Origin: DRGT01 sp035685445
Lineage (GTDB): Archaea > Thermoproteota > Nitrososphaeria > Nitrososphaerales > Nitrosopumilaceae
NCBI GenBank assembly: GCA_035685445.1
Contig: DASSAK010000081.1
Location: forward strand, 1 to 22,889
Reading direction: 5' to 3'
Length of the DNA stretch: 22,889 nucleotides
Made by a program: the position numbers and the translations under genes. Within the stretch, counting starts at the first letter, position 1, and each line of letters starts with the position of its first letter. Under the pieces are notes generated by a model that did no database searches, was not told the origin of the DNA, and saw nothing but the letters and a program-made list of their open reading frames with translations. This document shows, in pieces, positions 13,559-20,655 of the stretch.

Positions 13559-15308
13559 CTGTAACTGATTTTGCTAGATTTCTTGGATAATCGGGATCCG
13601 TATCCTTCTCCACTGCAGAATAATATGCCAATAATTGAATTGGTATTATTTCTATGAGTGGATATATTGACTCGTCAATCTTTGGAATTTGAATCCAATG
13701 ATCGTAAACATCATTATTTTTGTCTGAAATTCCAATAATTTTTGCACCACGTGATTTTATTTCACTTGCACTGGTAATGGTGTCCGTGTATGTTGTATCA
13801 TCAGGATTAATTATTATTACATAAACATTCGAATCCATCAATGCTAAAGGCCCATGTTTTAGTTCTCCTCCTGCAATCCCTTCAGCGTGAATGTAAGTAA
13901 GCTCTTTTAACTTCAAGGCCGCTTCCATGGCTATTGGATGGTGTATTCCTCTACCTATAATGTAGATATCCGATACCTCTTTCAACTCTCTAGCAATATC
14001 TTGTATCTTTGTATGATCAGAAAGAACTTTTTCTATTGATTGAGAGACTAGTTTGAAATCAATTCCAATACAACCATTGCATAATTTTTCTACAATTTTA
14101 TAGATAATTGCAAGCTGTGATGTGAAACTCTTAGTTGCTGCAACACCTATTTCAGGTCCACATCCCATTCGAATAACTTGAGATGATTCTTGTACCAGAG
14201 AAGACTGCGATGAATTAACAATAGAAAGAATCTTTGCATTTTGTTGTTTTGCAACTTTCACTGCCTCTAAAACATCAGCACTTTCTCCGCTCTGAGAAAT
14301 TGCAATTAAAATTGAGTTTGGTTCAATAGATTCTGGAATAGATGGTAACTCGCTTGACATTATTGGCTCTACTTTGATTTTAGCATATTTTGAGATTAGA
14401 TACTTTGCTAAAAGTGCTGCATTAAAACTAGTACCGCTCCCTGTAAGATATACATTCTTAGCATGTTTTATGAAATCAGCAGTATTCTCTAATGTATCAA
14501 CTGTTTCTTCACCAGCTTTTAGAATAGTATCAGGTTGTTCAGAAATTTCTTTTATTGTATAGTGCGCAAAATCTCCTTTGTCAACTTTAGCAAATTCTTT
14601 AGCTACTTTGGTAATTGGTTTTTTGATTTGTTCTCCATCAAATGAAAAAATCTTTAGCTTAGAATCTATGATGGCAATATTTCTATTGTCAAGATATATG
14701 GCATTATCTGTTTGTTCAATAAATCCTAAAACATCACTTGAAATAAAATATGCATTTTTCTTAACTCCAATTATTAATGGTTCATGAAATCTGGCAGCTG
14801 CTAAAGTTCCATCTCCAAACATAACTACAAATGCATAATGTCCTTTAAGCTGAGAAACTGTTTTCAAAACTGCTTCTTTAACATTTGAGGATTTTGAAAA
14901 GTTTTGTTGAATAAGGTTTGCAATAATTTCAGTATCTGTTTCACTTTTGAATTCAAACCCGTCTTTTTGTAACTTTTCTTTTAATTCGTTAAAATTTTCA
15001 ATGATTCCATTATGAACAATAACAATTTTTCCTGAATTGCTTGGATGGGGATGTGCGTTTACCTCAGTCACCCTTCCATGTGTGGCCCATCTCGTGTGTC
15101 CTATTCCAATATTGCCAGGTAAAATAGAAAGTTTCACTGATTCATTAACTTCGGATACTTTGCCTACTCCTTTTTTTACAGAAATTTGATTTTCTGATTT
15201 TGTTGCTACCCCTACACTATCATAACCTCTGTATTCCATTCGTTTTAGAGCATTTACTAGAATTGGGGCCGCATTGTCATTTCCATAGTACCCAATAATT
15301 GAACACAT
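13551..15308 (-). CDS. glmS: Glutamine--fructose-6-phosphate aminotransferase (isomerizing)
   Basis: A 585-residue enzyme making glucosamine 6-phosphate, the entry step to UDP-GlcNAc for glycoconjugates and surface glycosylation. The N-terminal class II glutaminase domain (about 1-215) has the nucleophile Cys2 exposed after Met removal, plus YRGYDS (26-31) and HTRWATHGR (71-79). Two SIS sugar-isomerase domains follow (about 270-400 and 440-570), with YLTGSGTSFNAA, SQSGESADV and the GIAGGELKHGPLAL loop. The protein ends in the family's usual D-Y-P-R-N-L-A-K-S-V-T-V-K. The ATG at 15308 is 26 bp from a TATA-like element at 15331-15337, so it may be transcribed separately from rps4. Confidence 0.97.
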   Translation of the reverse strand: MCSIIGYYGNDNAAPILVNALKRMEYRGYDSVGVATKSENQISVKKGVGKVSEVNESVKLSILPGNIGIGHTRWATHGRVTEVNAHPHPSNSGKIVIVHNGIIENFNELKEKLQKDGFEFKSETDTEIIANLIQQNFSKSSNVKEAVLKTVSQLKGHYAFVVMFGDGTLAAARFHEPLIIGVKKNAYFISSDVLGFIEQTDNAIYLDNRNIAIIDSKLKIFSFDGEQIKKPITKVAKEFAKVDKGDFAHYTIKEISEQPDTILKAGEETVDTLENTADFIKHAKNVYLTGSGTSFNAALLAKYLISKYAKIKVEPIMSSELPSIPESIEPNSILIAISQSGESADVLEAVKVAKQQNAKILSIVNSSQSSLVQESSQVIRMGCGPEIGVAATKSFTSQLAIIYKIVEKLCNGCIGIDFKLVSQSIEKVLSDHTKIQDIARELKEVSDIYIIGRGIHHPIAMEAALKLKELTYIHAEGIAGGELKHGPLALMDSNVYVIIINPDDTTYTDTITSASEIKSRGAKIIGISDKNNDVYDHWIQIPKIDESIYPLIEIIPIQLLAYYSAVEKDTDPDYPRNLAKSVTVK

Positions 15309-15330
15309 GTTTTTCTATCTCGATTTGTAA

Positions 15331-15337
15331 TATTTAG
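15331..15337 (-). promoter_or_regulatory. TATA-like element upstream of glmS
   Basis: On the reverse strand CTAAATA is centred about 26 bp before the glmS ATG, within the 37-bp gap after rps4. The spacing fits a leaderless glmS transcript. The match is moderate, and read-through from rps13-rps4 is also possible. Confidence 0.4.
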
Positions 15338-15345
15338 AGATAAGC

Positions 15346-16023
15346 TTATTCTTCTGGTTGGTTGGTTGAAGATTTTTCAACCTTTTCTTCAGTAACAACT
15401 CCAGCCTCAGTTCCAGTTGGTTGCTCTGGTGATTTTGATTCTTCAGAAACAGCGTCAGTATCGATTTCAGCTGATTGCTCTGATAATTCAGGTTCATTGG
15501 AAACTGATTCAGTTGTAGACTCGGATTTTGATAATAGTTTTTCTAACGAGGAATCTGATGAAATTCGAATGTTTTTTTCTTCGTCTATAGATACAGTATA
15601 TGATGGAATGTTTACTACTCTATCCCCAATCATAACATGGCCATGAACTACTGCTTGTCTTGCTTGATATGGAGTTTTAAAACCAAATTTTTTTAGAACC
15701 ACGGTTTGTAATCGTCTAGATAACAAATCTGTAACTTGAAGATTTAAAACATCATCAAGAGTTGAATTTTCTTCCACCAAACCAATTTTTGATAAAGATT
15801 TCATTAGAATTGGTTCTTTTTCTTGTCTAACTTCTTGTCTTAATGCAAGTAATGAACGAGCTTGTTTTCTTAATCGCGAAAGTTCTGTATGGGCTTTCCA
15901 TAGCTCTCTTTTAGTTTTTAAACCAAAAGTACCTAGAGTTTTTAATTCTTCCATTTTTAATTCATAATTTAAAGGACGTTTCGGTTTTCTCCAAACTCTT
16001 CTTGGATATTTAGGATCTCCCAA
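15346..16023 (-). CDS. rps4: 30S ribosomal protein S4 (uS4) with long acidic tail
   Basis: A 225-residue primary 16S-rRNA-binding protein. Residues 1-100 match the archaeal S4 N-terminal part (MGDPKYPRRVWRKPKRP, then the RKQARSLLALRQ helix), and 103-165 form the S4 RNA-binding domain (LSRRLQTVVLKKFGF, ARQAVVHGHVMIGD). Residues 166-225 are an extra Ser/Glu-rich acidic tail containing an imperfect 18-residue duplication (179-196 and 197-214). The start is TTG at 16023: the nearby ATG at 16027 is out of frame, and GGTGA lies 5 bases upstream of the TTG. The gene begins 9 bp after the rps13 stop. The tail is probably disordered and its role is unknown. Confidence 0.96.
   Translation of the reverse strand: MGDPKYPRRVWRKPKRPLNYELKMEELKTLGTFGLKTKRELWKAHTELSRLRKQARSLLALRQEVRQEKEPILMKSLSKIGLVEENSTLDDVLNLQVTDLLSRRLQTVVLKKFGFKTPYQARQAVVHGHVMIGDRVVNIPSYTVSIDEEKNIRISSDSSLEKLLSKSESTTESVSNEPELSEQSAEIDTDAVSEESKSPEQPTGTEAGVVTEEKVEKSSTNQPEE
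15382..15489 (-). repeat. Imperfect 54-bp tandem duplication in the S4 tail
   Basis: Codons 179-196 (ELSEQSAEIDTDAVSEES) and 197-214 (KSPEQPTGTEAGVVTEEK) align along their length with shared E-Q, A-x-V and E-E positions. Related DNA such as the ggttgctctg/gctgattgctctg stretches repeats at about 54 bp. The units have diverged, so this is an old duplication. Confidence 0.55.
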
Positions 16024-16032
16024 TCATTTCAC

Positions 16033-16629
16033 CTACTTTTTCTCTTCTTTCTTTTCTGCGGTTGGAGCTTTCTTTTCTCCAGCTGAAGCCTCTTTCTTTT
16101 CTCCAGCAGCTTCTTTCTTTTCTCCAGCAGGAGCTGCACCTTCAGCAGGAGCTGCACCTTCACCGGCAGCTGGTAACACTTTACCACCTTTTGCTACCCC
16201 TACAGCTCCACCCTTTCTACCAGTAGTACGAGTTCTTTGCCCTCTAACTTTTAATCCGTACATGTGTCTAAATCCTCTCCAACTATTAGTTGCCTTTTCT
16301 CTTTCAATATCGTTTCTGACCGTAAATGCAATATCAGAAGTTATCAAATGTTTATCTTCTCCTGTTTCGACATCTTTTCTTCTATTAAGAAACCATGATG
16401 GAAAATTCACTTCAGATGGATTTTTTAGAATTTTTTCAATTGATTGGACTTGAGAATCAGATAGATAACCAATGTTTGTATTTGGACTAATTTTTAATGA
16501 ATCTAAAATGGCATTTGCAAAATTATAGCCAATTCCTCTTATTTGAGTCAGGCCAATGAGAATTTTTTTCTCTCCAAGAATGTCATTTCCAACTATCCTT
16601 ACAATGTGCCTATATTCTTGAGTAGTCAA
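16033..16629 (-). CDS. rps13: 30S ribosomal protein S13 (uS13) with Ala/Lys/Glu-rich tail
   Basis: The small-subunit head protein S13, archaeal type: the QEYRHIVRIVGNDILGEKK start, the H2TH-like LTQIRGIGYNFANAI, WRGFRHMYGLKVRGQRTRTTGRKG at the end of the core. I place the start at TTG 16629 (198 residues, MTTQEYRH), because a TATA element at 16654-16661 is 28 bp upstream, which makes a leaderless transcript starting there likely. An upstream ATG at 16665 would add 12 residues but lies on the upstream side of that TATA box. Residues after about 140 form a tail of GEKKEA-type repeats, much longer than in most archaeal S13 proteins. It is followed by rps4 and diverges from the ChlI-like gene. 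Confidence 0.95.
   Translation of the reverse strand: MTTQEYRHIVRIVGNDILGEKKILIGLTQIRGIGYNFANAILDSLKISPNTNIGYLSDSQVQSIEKILKNPSEVNFPSWFLNRRKDVETGEDKHLITSDIAFTVRNDIEREKATNSWRGFRHMYGLKVRGQRTRTTGRKGGAVGVAKGGKVLPAAGEGAAPAEGAAPAGEKKEAAGEKKEASAGEKKAPTAEKKEEKK
16068..16162. repeat. Tandem repeats encoding the S13 tail
   Basis: Two repeat types lie side by side. The 16-base string ctttcttttctccagc occurs three times (16068-16083, 16092-16107, 16113-16128), encoding GEKK-type units. Then gcaggagctgcaccttca occurs twice in perfect tandem (16127-16144, 16145-16162), encoding the AEGAAP units. All keep the reading frame. Confidence 0.85.
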
Positions 16630-16653
16630 GTATGCAAAATTCAAAGTAACCCC

Positions 16654-16661
16654 GATAAAAA
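16654..16661 (-). promoter_or_regulatory. TATA box for rps13-rps4
   Basis: TTTTTATC on the reverse strand is centred about 28 bp before the TTG at 16629, the preferred start of S13. It lies inside the first codons of the longer S13 reading frame, which argues against that longer form. Confidence 0.55.
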
Positions 16662-16706
16662 CCATGCTAGGTTTTTTAATTTTTTAGTTTAAAAATTATG
16701 GAAATC

Positions 16707-16715
16707 CTATAAATC
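16707..16715 (+). promoter_or_regulatory. TATA box for the ChlI-like/VWA operon
   Basis: ctataaatc is a strong archaeal TATA element centred about 27 bp before the TTG at 16738. This supports that non-ATG start and a leaderless transcript. Confidence 0.65.
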
Positions 16716-16737
16716 CCACCTTGCCTAATTCATATAA

Positions 16738-18366
16738 TTGTCAGAAAACTATAAAGAAAAAGTCGAACAGTGTTTTAACTCTCTTCCAAAATACACAGAA
16801 ATTCAAGCTGGAGTGCCAGAAGATTTTGGTGACATAAAGACACTTGGTGATCTTTTAGAAATTAATTACAAACTTGTTGGAGTCAAAGAACAACTTAGAA
16901 GAAACCTAATGTTGAAAATTGAACGTGGTGAACAAAAATATCCAGGAATTATTGGTTTTGATGATGATGTCATTCCAGCCATTGACAGAGCAATTCTCTC
17001 AGGACATGATATTTTCTTAATTGGTCAAATTGGTCAAGCAAAAACAAAATTGGTCCAAACAATTGCTGAAAATTTACTATCGCCAATTCCAATCATTGAA
17101 TATAGCATTACAAATGATTGTCCTATGGATCTACCAAAAAATGATCTCATTTCTCTTTTGGAAGAAAAAAATCGTCGAGCTACAAATCCAAAGTTCTTCA
17201 TTAGTCCAGAAAGTGAAGACATAATTCGTGAAATGAAATTTGAAACTCCAATAAGATGGATTGATGGAAAAGATAGATTCAAATATGTTTTAGCAACTCC
17301 AGATATTTCTGTTAAGGATCTAGTAGGATACATTGATGCAATAAAGATAGCAAAGAAAGGAGTGGAAATGTACAAAATTGATTCATATTCTCCAGGACAA
17401 TTAATGCAGGCAAAACATGGAATATTTTGTATCGATGAATTACCAGTACTTGATCCAAGAAAACAAGTAGCATTGCTTTCTGTTTTACAAGAAGGGCGTT
17501 TTACTACTGGATCTTACCCTGTTATTTTTGAACCAAAAACCGCTTTTTTTGCAACTGCAAACCCTATTGATTATACTCACTCTGGCAAAGTCATAGAACC
17601 ATTATTTGATAGATTAAAAAGTCATATTCATACTCATTACCCAAAAACGATTGAAGATGAAATATTGATAATTCTACAAGAAGCTAATCTTCCAAAATCA
17701 TTAATCTTAATGTCATTATTGAAAATCTTGGCAACTACTACACAAAAACTGAGAAATTCGACACAAATTAATCAAGAGAGAGGTGTTAGTGTACGAATAG
17801 GAATACATGGATTAGAGTTACTGGTTGGAGAGGCTGAAAGAACTAGATCTTTATCCAAGAAAATTTTATCCGTACCGCGAATTTCTGATACTCATTGTCT
17901 CAATCAAGTAATAAAATTCGAATTATCCGAATTAGATGACACTATACAAAATCGTGAAAAAATCTTTAATGAGATGTTAAATGAGTCAATAAAAGAGACA
18001 TGTTTTGAAATTTTAGGCAATGTCGATGCAAATTTACTCGAATCAATCAAACAAGAATTTTTAGAAAAAACTTTTCAGGTATCACAAAATTTTATCTGGA
18101 AAAATGGTCATACTTCCTATAATAAGCAACTTGAAAATTTTTCTAACTTGAAGAATCTCCTCGAGTCAAAACTAGAAATCATGGTGTCCTCTCAAAATAT
18201 CTTAAAAGAACAAGCTATTAAATACAATATTAGCCCACAAAATATTGAGTTAACTGAACCATATGATGAGTTACGGTCAGCTCTTCTTGAAATAATTCTT
18301 GAAGGCTTGTGTTGGACTTCACCAAAAATTTTAGATAAAAATGAGGCTGGCTATGTTTCGGCATGA
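16738..18366 (+). CDS. ChlI/MoxR-like AAA+ ATPase
   Basis: A 542-residue protein. Residues 45-330 form an AAA+ module: Walker A is G-Q-I-G-Q-A-K-T (96-103, the A-K-T form common in MoxR proteins), Walker B is I-F-C-I-D-E (229-234), sensor 1 is Asn275 in TANPIDYT, and the likely Arg finger lies in FDRLKSH (290-296). The segment DLVGYIDA...PGQLMQAKHGIF before Walker B resembles the ChlI magnesium-chelatase insertion. Residues 330-542 are helical and not recognised. The start is TTG at 16738, 27 bp from a TATA box. It is paired with a VWA protein, as in chelatase and MoxR-VWA chaperone systems. No chlorophyll pathway is expected in this organism, so a cobaltochelatase motor or a protein-remodelling role are the main options. 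Confidence 0.88.
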   Translation: MSENYKEKVEQCFNSLPKYTEIQAGVPEDFGDIKTLGDLLEINYKLVGVKEQLRRNLMLKIERGEQKYPGIIGFDDDVIPAIDRAILSGHDIFLIGQIGQAKTKLVQTIAENLLSPIPIIEYSITNDCPMDLPKNDLISLLEEKNRRATNPKFFISPESEDIIREMKFETPIRWIDGKDRFKYVLATPDISVKDLVGYIDAIKIAKKGVEMYKIDSYSPGQLMQAKHGIFCIDELPVLDPRKQVALLSVLQEGRFTTGSYPVIFEPKTAFFATANPIDYTHSGKVIEPLFDRLKSHIHTHYPKTIEDEILIILQEANLPKSLILMSLLKILATTTQKLRNSTQINQERGVSVRIGIHGLELLVGEAERTRSLSKKILSVPRISDTHCLNQVIKFELSELDDTIQNREKIFNEMLNESIKETCFEILGNVDANLLESIKQEFLEKTFQVSQNFIWKNGHTSYNKQLENFSNLKNLLESKLEIMVSSQNILKEQAIKYNISPQNIELTEPYDELRSALLEIILEGLCWTSPKILDKNEAGYVSA

Positions 18367-19699
18367 TACTAAAAATTTAGTTTATTTTTTAAATAAAAAA
18401 GAACAAAAAAAGTCAGAGTCCAAAGAAAAACTATCTGAAAACAAAATACAACAAATTTTAGAAACCTTGGCAAAACAGGCCATGAAAGAAAAGCATCCTA
18501 CTTTAGAGGAGCTTGAATCAATACTTCAAAACTCCAATAAACCAAAAGAAGAACAAGAAACTGAAACTAAAAAACAAGAAATTGAACAAGAAGAAGGTTC
18601 GGCATCTATTACAAAATTATTAAAAGAGCAAGGATATCTTCGTGAGAACAAAAAATGGTTAACAAATAAAGGATTTTTTGAAATTGGCGCAAAAATTCTT
18701 CATGAAGTTATGAAGGATTTGACTTCTGATGATTTTGGCCTACATGAAACAAACTATTCTGGTGATGGAAATGTCATAATAGATACTACCAAAAAATTTG
18801 AACCAGGTGATGATATAAAATTTTTAAGTACTCCACACACCCTTTTGAATTCAATCCAACGTATTTCTAAAACAGGAACAAAAATTGATTTTCCAATATC
18901 CATTGAACCTGATGATTTTGAAAAATTTGAAACTCTAGAAGATGTTAATGTCGCAGTAGTTTATTGTATTGACTTAAGTTCTACCATGAAATACTCTCTT
19001 GGAAAAAATGGAAAAAGTAGAATTGAAGCTGCAAAAAAAGCGTTATGGAGTCTATATGTTCTTAACAAAAAATTTTTTCCAAATGACTCTATTTTTGTTG
19101 TAGGATTTGCATCTATGGCATCAATGGTAAATCCTATTGATATTCCGTTTTTGAAAACGTATGACGCAAATGATAATTTTTTGCATTATACAAATTATCA
19201 GGCAGCGTTAAGTTTAGCAAGAAAAATTTTGCTAAAAAATGCTGCACAAAATAAACGGATAGTAATGATAACTGATGGCCAACCTAGTGCATGTTTTATT
19301 GAAAATGAAAAACAAAAAAATGATATTATTTCAGAAAAACCTTATTCAAATTTTTATTCTCCAGATAAAGCTTTGCTTGAAAAAATCAAAAATGAACGTA
19401 ACATGAATCTTGATTCCACTTCAGATAGACTGGTCTATCTATGCTATCGTTACAAAAAAGTTGATCCAAAAATTAACAAGAGAACTCTTCTAGAGGCAAA
19501 ACAATGTATTCGAAATGGCATCAAAATTGACACAATTGTAGTTAGTGAAGAAATAGAACTCTTGAATTATGTTCAAGAACTTGAAAAGGAATTGAAAGGA
19601 AAAACCTATCATATTAACCAAGAAAATATGGATAAAGTTCTAGTGCATGACTATCTTTCTAATACAAGAAAGGTTTTAAATTCAAAACAAAATTGGTAA
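18353..19699 (+). CDS. VWA (von Willebrand factor A) domain protein, ChlD-like partner
   Basis: A 448-residue protein. Residues 15-85 are very rich in Lys, Glu and Gln (likely a disordered or coiled linker like that of ChlD), 86-190 form an unrecognised helical part, and about 200-440 form a VWA domain. The metal-ion-dependent adhesion site is complete: D-L-S-S-T (Asp207, Ser209, Thr211), Thr280 in YTNYQAAL and Asp308 in ITDGQPSA. I prefer the ATG at 18353, which has GAGG 6 bases upstream; an ATG at 18341 lacks a ribosome site and would add four residues. It overlaps the ATPase gene by 14 bp, so the two products are probably made together and form a complex. No signal peptide is present, so it is cytoplasmic. 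Confidence 0.9.
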   Translation: MFRHDTKNLVYFLNKKEQKKSESKEKLSENKIQQILETLAKQAMKEKHPTLEELESILQNSNKPKEEQETETKKQEIEQEEGSASITKLLKEQGYLRENKKWLTNKGFFEIGAKILHEVMKDLTSDDFGLHETNYSGDGNVIIDTTKKFEPGDDIKFLSTPHTLLNSIQRISKTGTKIDFPISIEPDDFEKFETLEDVNVAVVYCIDLSSTMKYSLGKNGKSRIEAAKKALWSLYVLNKKFFPNDSIFVVGFASMASMVNPIDIPFLKTYDANDNFLHYTNYQAALSLARKILLKNAAQNKRIVMITDGQPSACFIENEKQKNDIISEKPYSNFYSPDKALLEKIKNERNMNLDSTSDRLVYLCYRYKKVDPKINKRTLLEAKQCIRNGIKIDTIVVSEEIELLNYVQELEKELKGKTYHINQENMDKVLVHDYLSNTRKVLNSKQNW

Positions 19700-19703
19700 T
19701 ATT

Positions 19704-20015
19704 ATGGATAAGCCTTTAGATAAAGAAAAAATTATTGAATGCATGTTTGATCCACTCACTTCTGGGATTCTCTCAGAATTAGAGAGTGGCAAGAAAGAGT
19801 CTTTGTATCTTGCAAAAAAATCAGGAATTTCAGAAAATGAAGTTGCCAACTGTTTATCGTATTTATTAGAACATGAATTTGTAAAAAAAATAACTCAAAA
19901 TGACAAAATTCTTTATTCGGTAGATGCAGAAAAACTTTCTAAAGTAATGGAGAATGACGAAAATTTTTCGTCTGTTACTGATGGACTAACAAAAATGGAC
20001 AGTTATCTTAACTAG
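19704..20015 (+). CDS. Small winged-helix protein, third gene of the ATPase/VWA operon
   Basis: A 103-residue protein that starts 4 bp after the VWA stop. Residues 13-70 look like a winged helix-turn-helix of the ArsR/MarR type: a first helix (DPLTSGILSELESG), a helix-turn-helix (SLYLAKKSGISENEVANCLSYLLEHEF) and a beta-wing (VKKITQNDKILYSVDA). The rest is a short acidic tail. It has no cysteines suitable for metal sensing. Its tight linkage suggests that it regulates, or acts as an adaptor for, the ATPase/VWA pair; the DNA-binding role is inferred from the fold pattern only. Its stop overlaps the convergent membrane-protein gene by 8 bp. Confidence 0.8.
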   Translation: MDKPLDKEKIIECMFDPLTSGILSELESGKKESLYLAKKSGISENEVANCLSYLLEHEFVKKITQNDKILYSVDAEKLSKVMENDENFSSVTDGLTKMDSYLN

Positions 20016-20517
20016 ATCTATTTTTTCTTCTATTTTTTATTGCTAAAATCACTAGTCCAGCAATACCGATCATCCCAACAATTAAAATGTAAAACCCGGT
20101 AATTCCAACTGATAATTTACTAGTATCTGGCAAATGACCAATTGCTAAAAAAACTGTAGTTTCTTGCATGCCAAAATTTTCAATCATAACCTGATATTCT
20201 CCTTTAGTTAAAATTTCAAATCTTTCTTCAAAAGATTCGGTGGGAATAGTTTTAGAAATTAATTGACTACCAAAAGGATCCGAAATTTTTACATGAATTG
20301 CATTTTCTTCAAAATTTGTAGATTGTACCACATAAACTCCATCTTCTGAAATAGTGGGATCTAGTTCTGCAAATACTTCGAATTCTCCGCCTGAAATCAA
20401 ATTAGTTTGCTCCGTTACCAAGTCTTCTGTAATAATTTGAGATCCGTAAAATGATAATGCCATTCCTACTATGATTAGTACTCCAACAATTAACAAAAAA
20501 AAACCAGTTCTCTGCAT
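20008..20517 (-). CDS. Membrane-anchored protein with two TM segments and an exported beta-rich domain
   Basis: I do not recognise a family for this 169-residue protein. A hydrophobic helix spans about residues 5-25 (FFLLIVGVLIIVGMALSFYG). It is followed by ~95 residues rich in alternating polar and hydrophobic positions, consistent with a beta-sandwich, and a second helix at about 135-160 ending in KNRRKNRSS. The positive C-terminus and the arrangement suggest that both termini are cytoplasmic and the middle domain is outside. ATG start at 20517, with a TTTAAAC element 27 bp upstream. It is monocistronic between the ATPase/VWA trio and the oxidase. Similar small two-TM proteins are common in this phylum, but no function can be given. 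Confidence 0.8.
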   Translation of the reverse strand: MQRTGFFLLIVGVLIIVGMALSFYGSQIITEDLVTEQTNLISGGEFEVFAELDPTISEDGVYVVQSTNFEENAIHVKISDPFGSQLISKTIPTESFEERFEILTKGEYQVMIENFGMQETTVFLAIGHLPDTSKLSVGITGFYILIVGMIGIAGLVILAIKNRRKNRSS

Positions 20518-20540
20518 GATTCGCCTTTTATGCTCTTCAG

Positions 20541-20547
20541 TTTAAAC
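20541..20547 (-). promoter_or_regulatory. Candidate TATA element for the two-TM protein
   Basis: GTTTAAA on the reverse strand is centred about 27 bp before the ATG at 20517. The alternative ATAAAAGG at 20525-20532 is a better TATA match but is only 11 bp away, too close for a start at or before the ATG. Confidence 0.4.
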
Positions 20548-20571
20548 TTGACTTATTGAAATTTTGCCAAG

Positions 20572-20586
20572 TTTGGGCTGGCCAAA
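20572..20586. promoter_or_regulatory. Inverted repeat upstream of the multicopper oxidase (distal)
   Basis: tttgg-gctgg-ccaaa is a perfect 5-bp inverted repeat with a 5-base spacer. A second small repeat, ccaa-gt-ttgg (20567-20576), overlaps its left side. It lies about 40 bp upstream of the oxidase TATA box in the divergent gap and has the look of an operator for a dimeric regulator. Confidence 0.5.
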
Positions 20587-20608
20587 ATATTAGATTAGGG
20601 TAAAAAAG

Positions 20609-20622
20609 TTAGCCTGGGCTAA
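20609..20622. promoter_or_regulatory. Inverted repeat abutting the multicopper oxidase TATA box (proximal)
   Basis: ttagcc-tg-ggctaa is a perfect 6-bp inverted repeat with a 2-base centre. It ends 1 base before the TATA box at 20624 and therefore covers the BRE position where TFB binds. Occupancy by a repressor would block transcription. Its centre is about 36 bp from that of the distal repeat. Confidence 0.6.
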
Positions 20623-20623
20623 A

Positions 20624-20630
20624 TTTATAT
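20624..20630 (+). promoter_or_regulatory. TATA box of the multicopper oxidase/ZIP operon
   Basis: tttatat is centred about 29 bp before the ATG at 20656. It is the best TATA match in the gap and its spacing implies a nearly leaderless mRNA. Confidence 0.65.
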
Positions 20631-20655
20631 CCATATTAGTGCATTAGAATATCAT

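Noticed and set aside
15315..15646. Small open frames on either strand over the S4 tail
   Set aside because: Their repetitive Ser/Asp or Asn/Leu-rich products follow from reading the duplicated S4 tail in other frames. They have no ribosome site or family match.
16068..16162. CRISPR-like or mobile direct repeats
   Set aside because: The repeats are 16-18 bp with no variable spacers of constant length, and all remain in frame inside the S13 tail. They are low-complexity coding repeats.
16738..19699. Magnesium chelatase for chlorophyll synthesis
   Set aside because: The ATPase and VWA pair resemble ChlI and ChlD in domain layout, but no ChlH or porphyrin genes are present and the organism type is not phototrophic. 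The name would imply an unsupported function.
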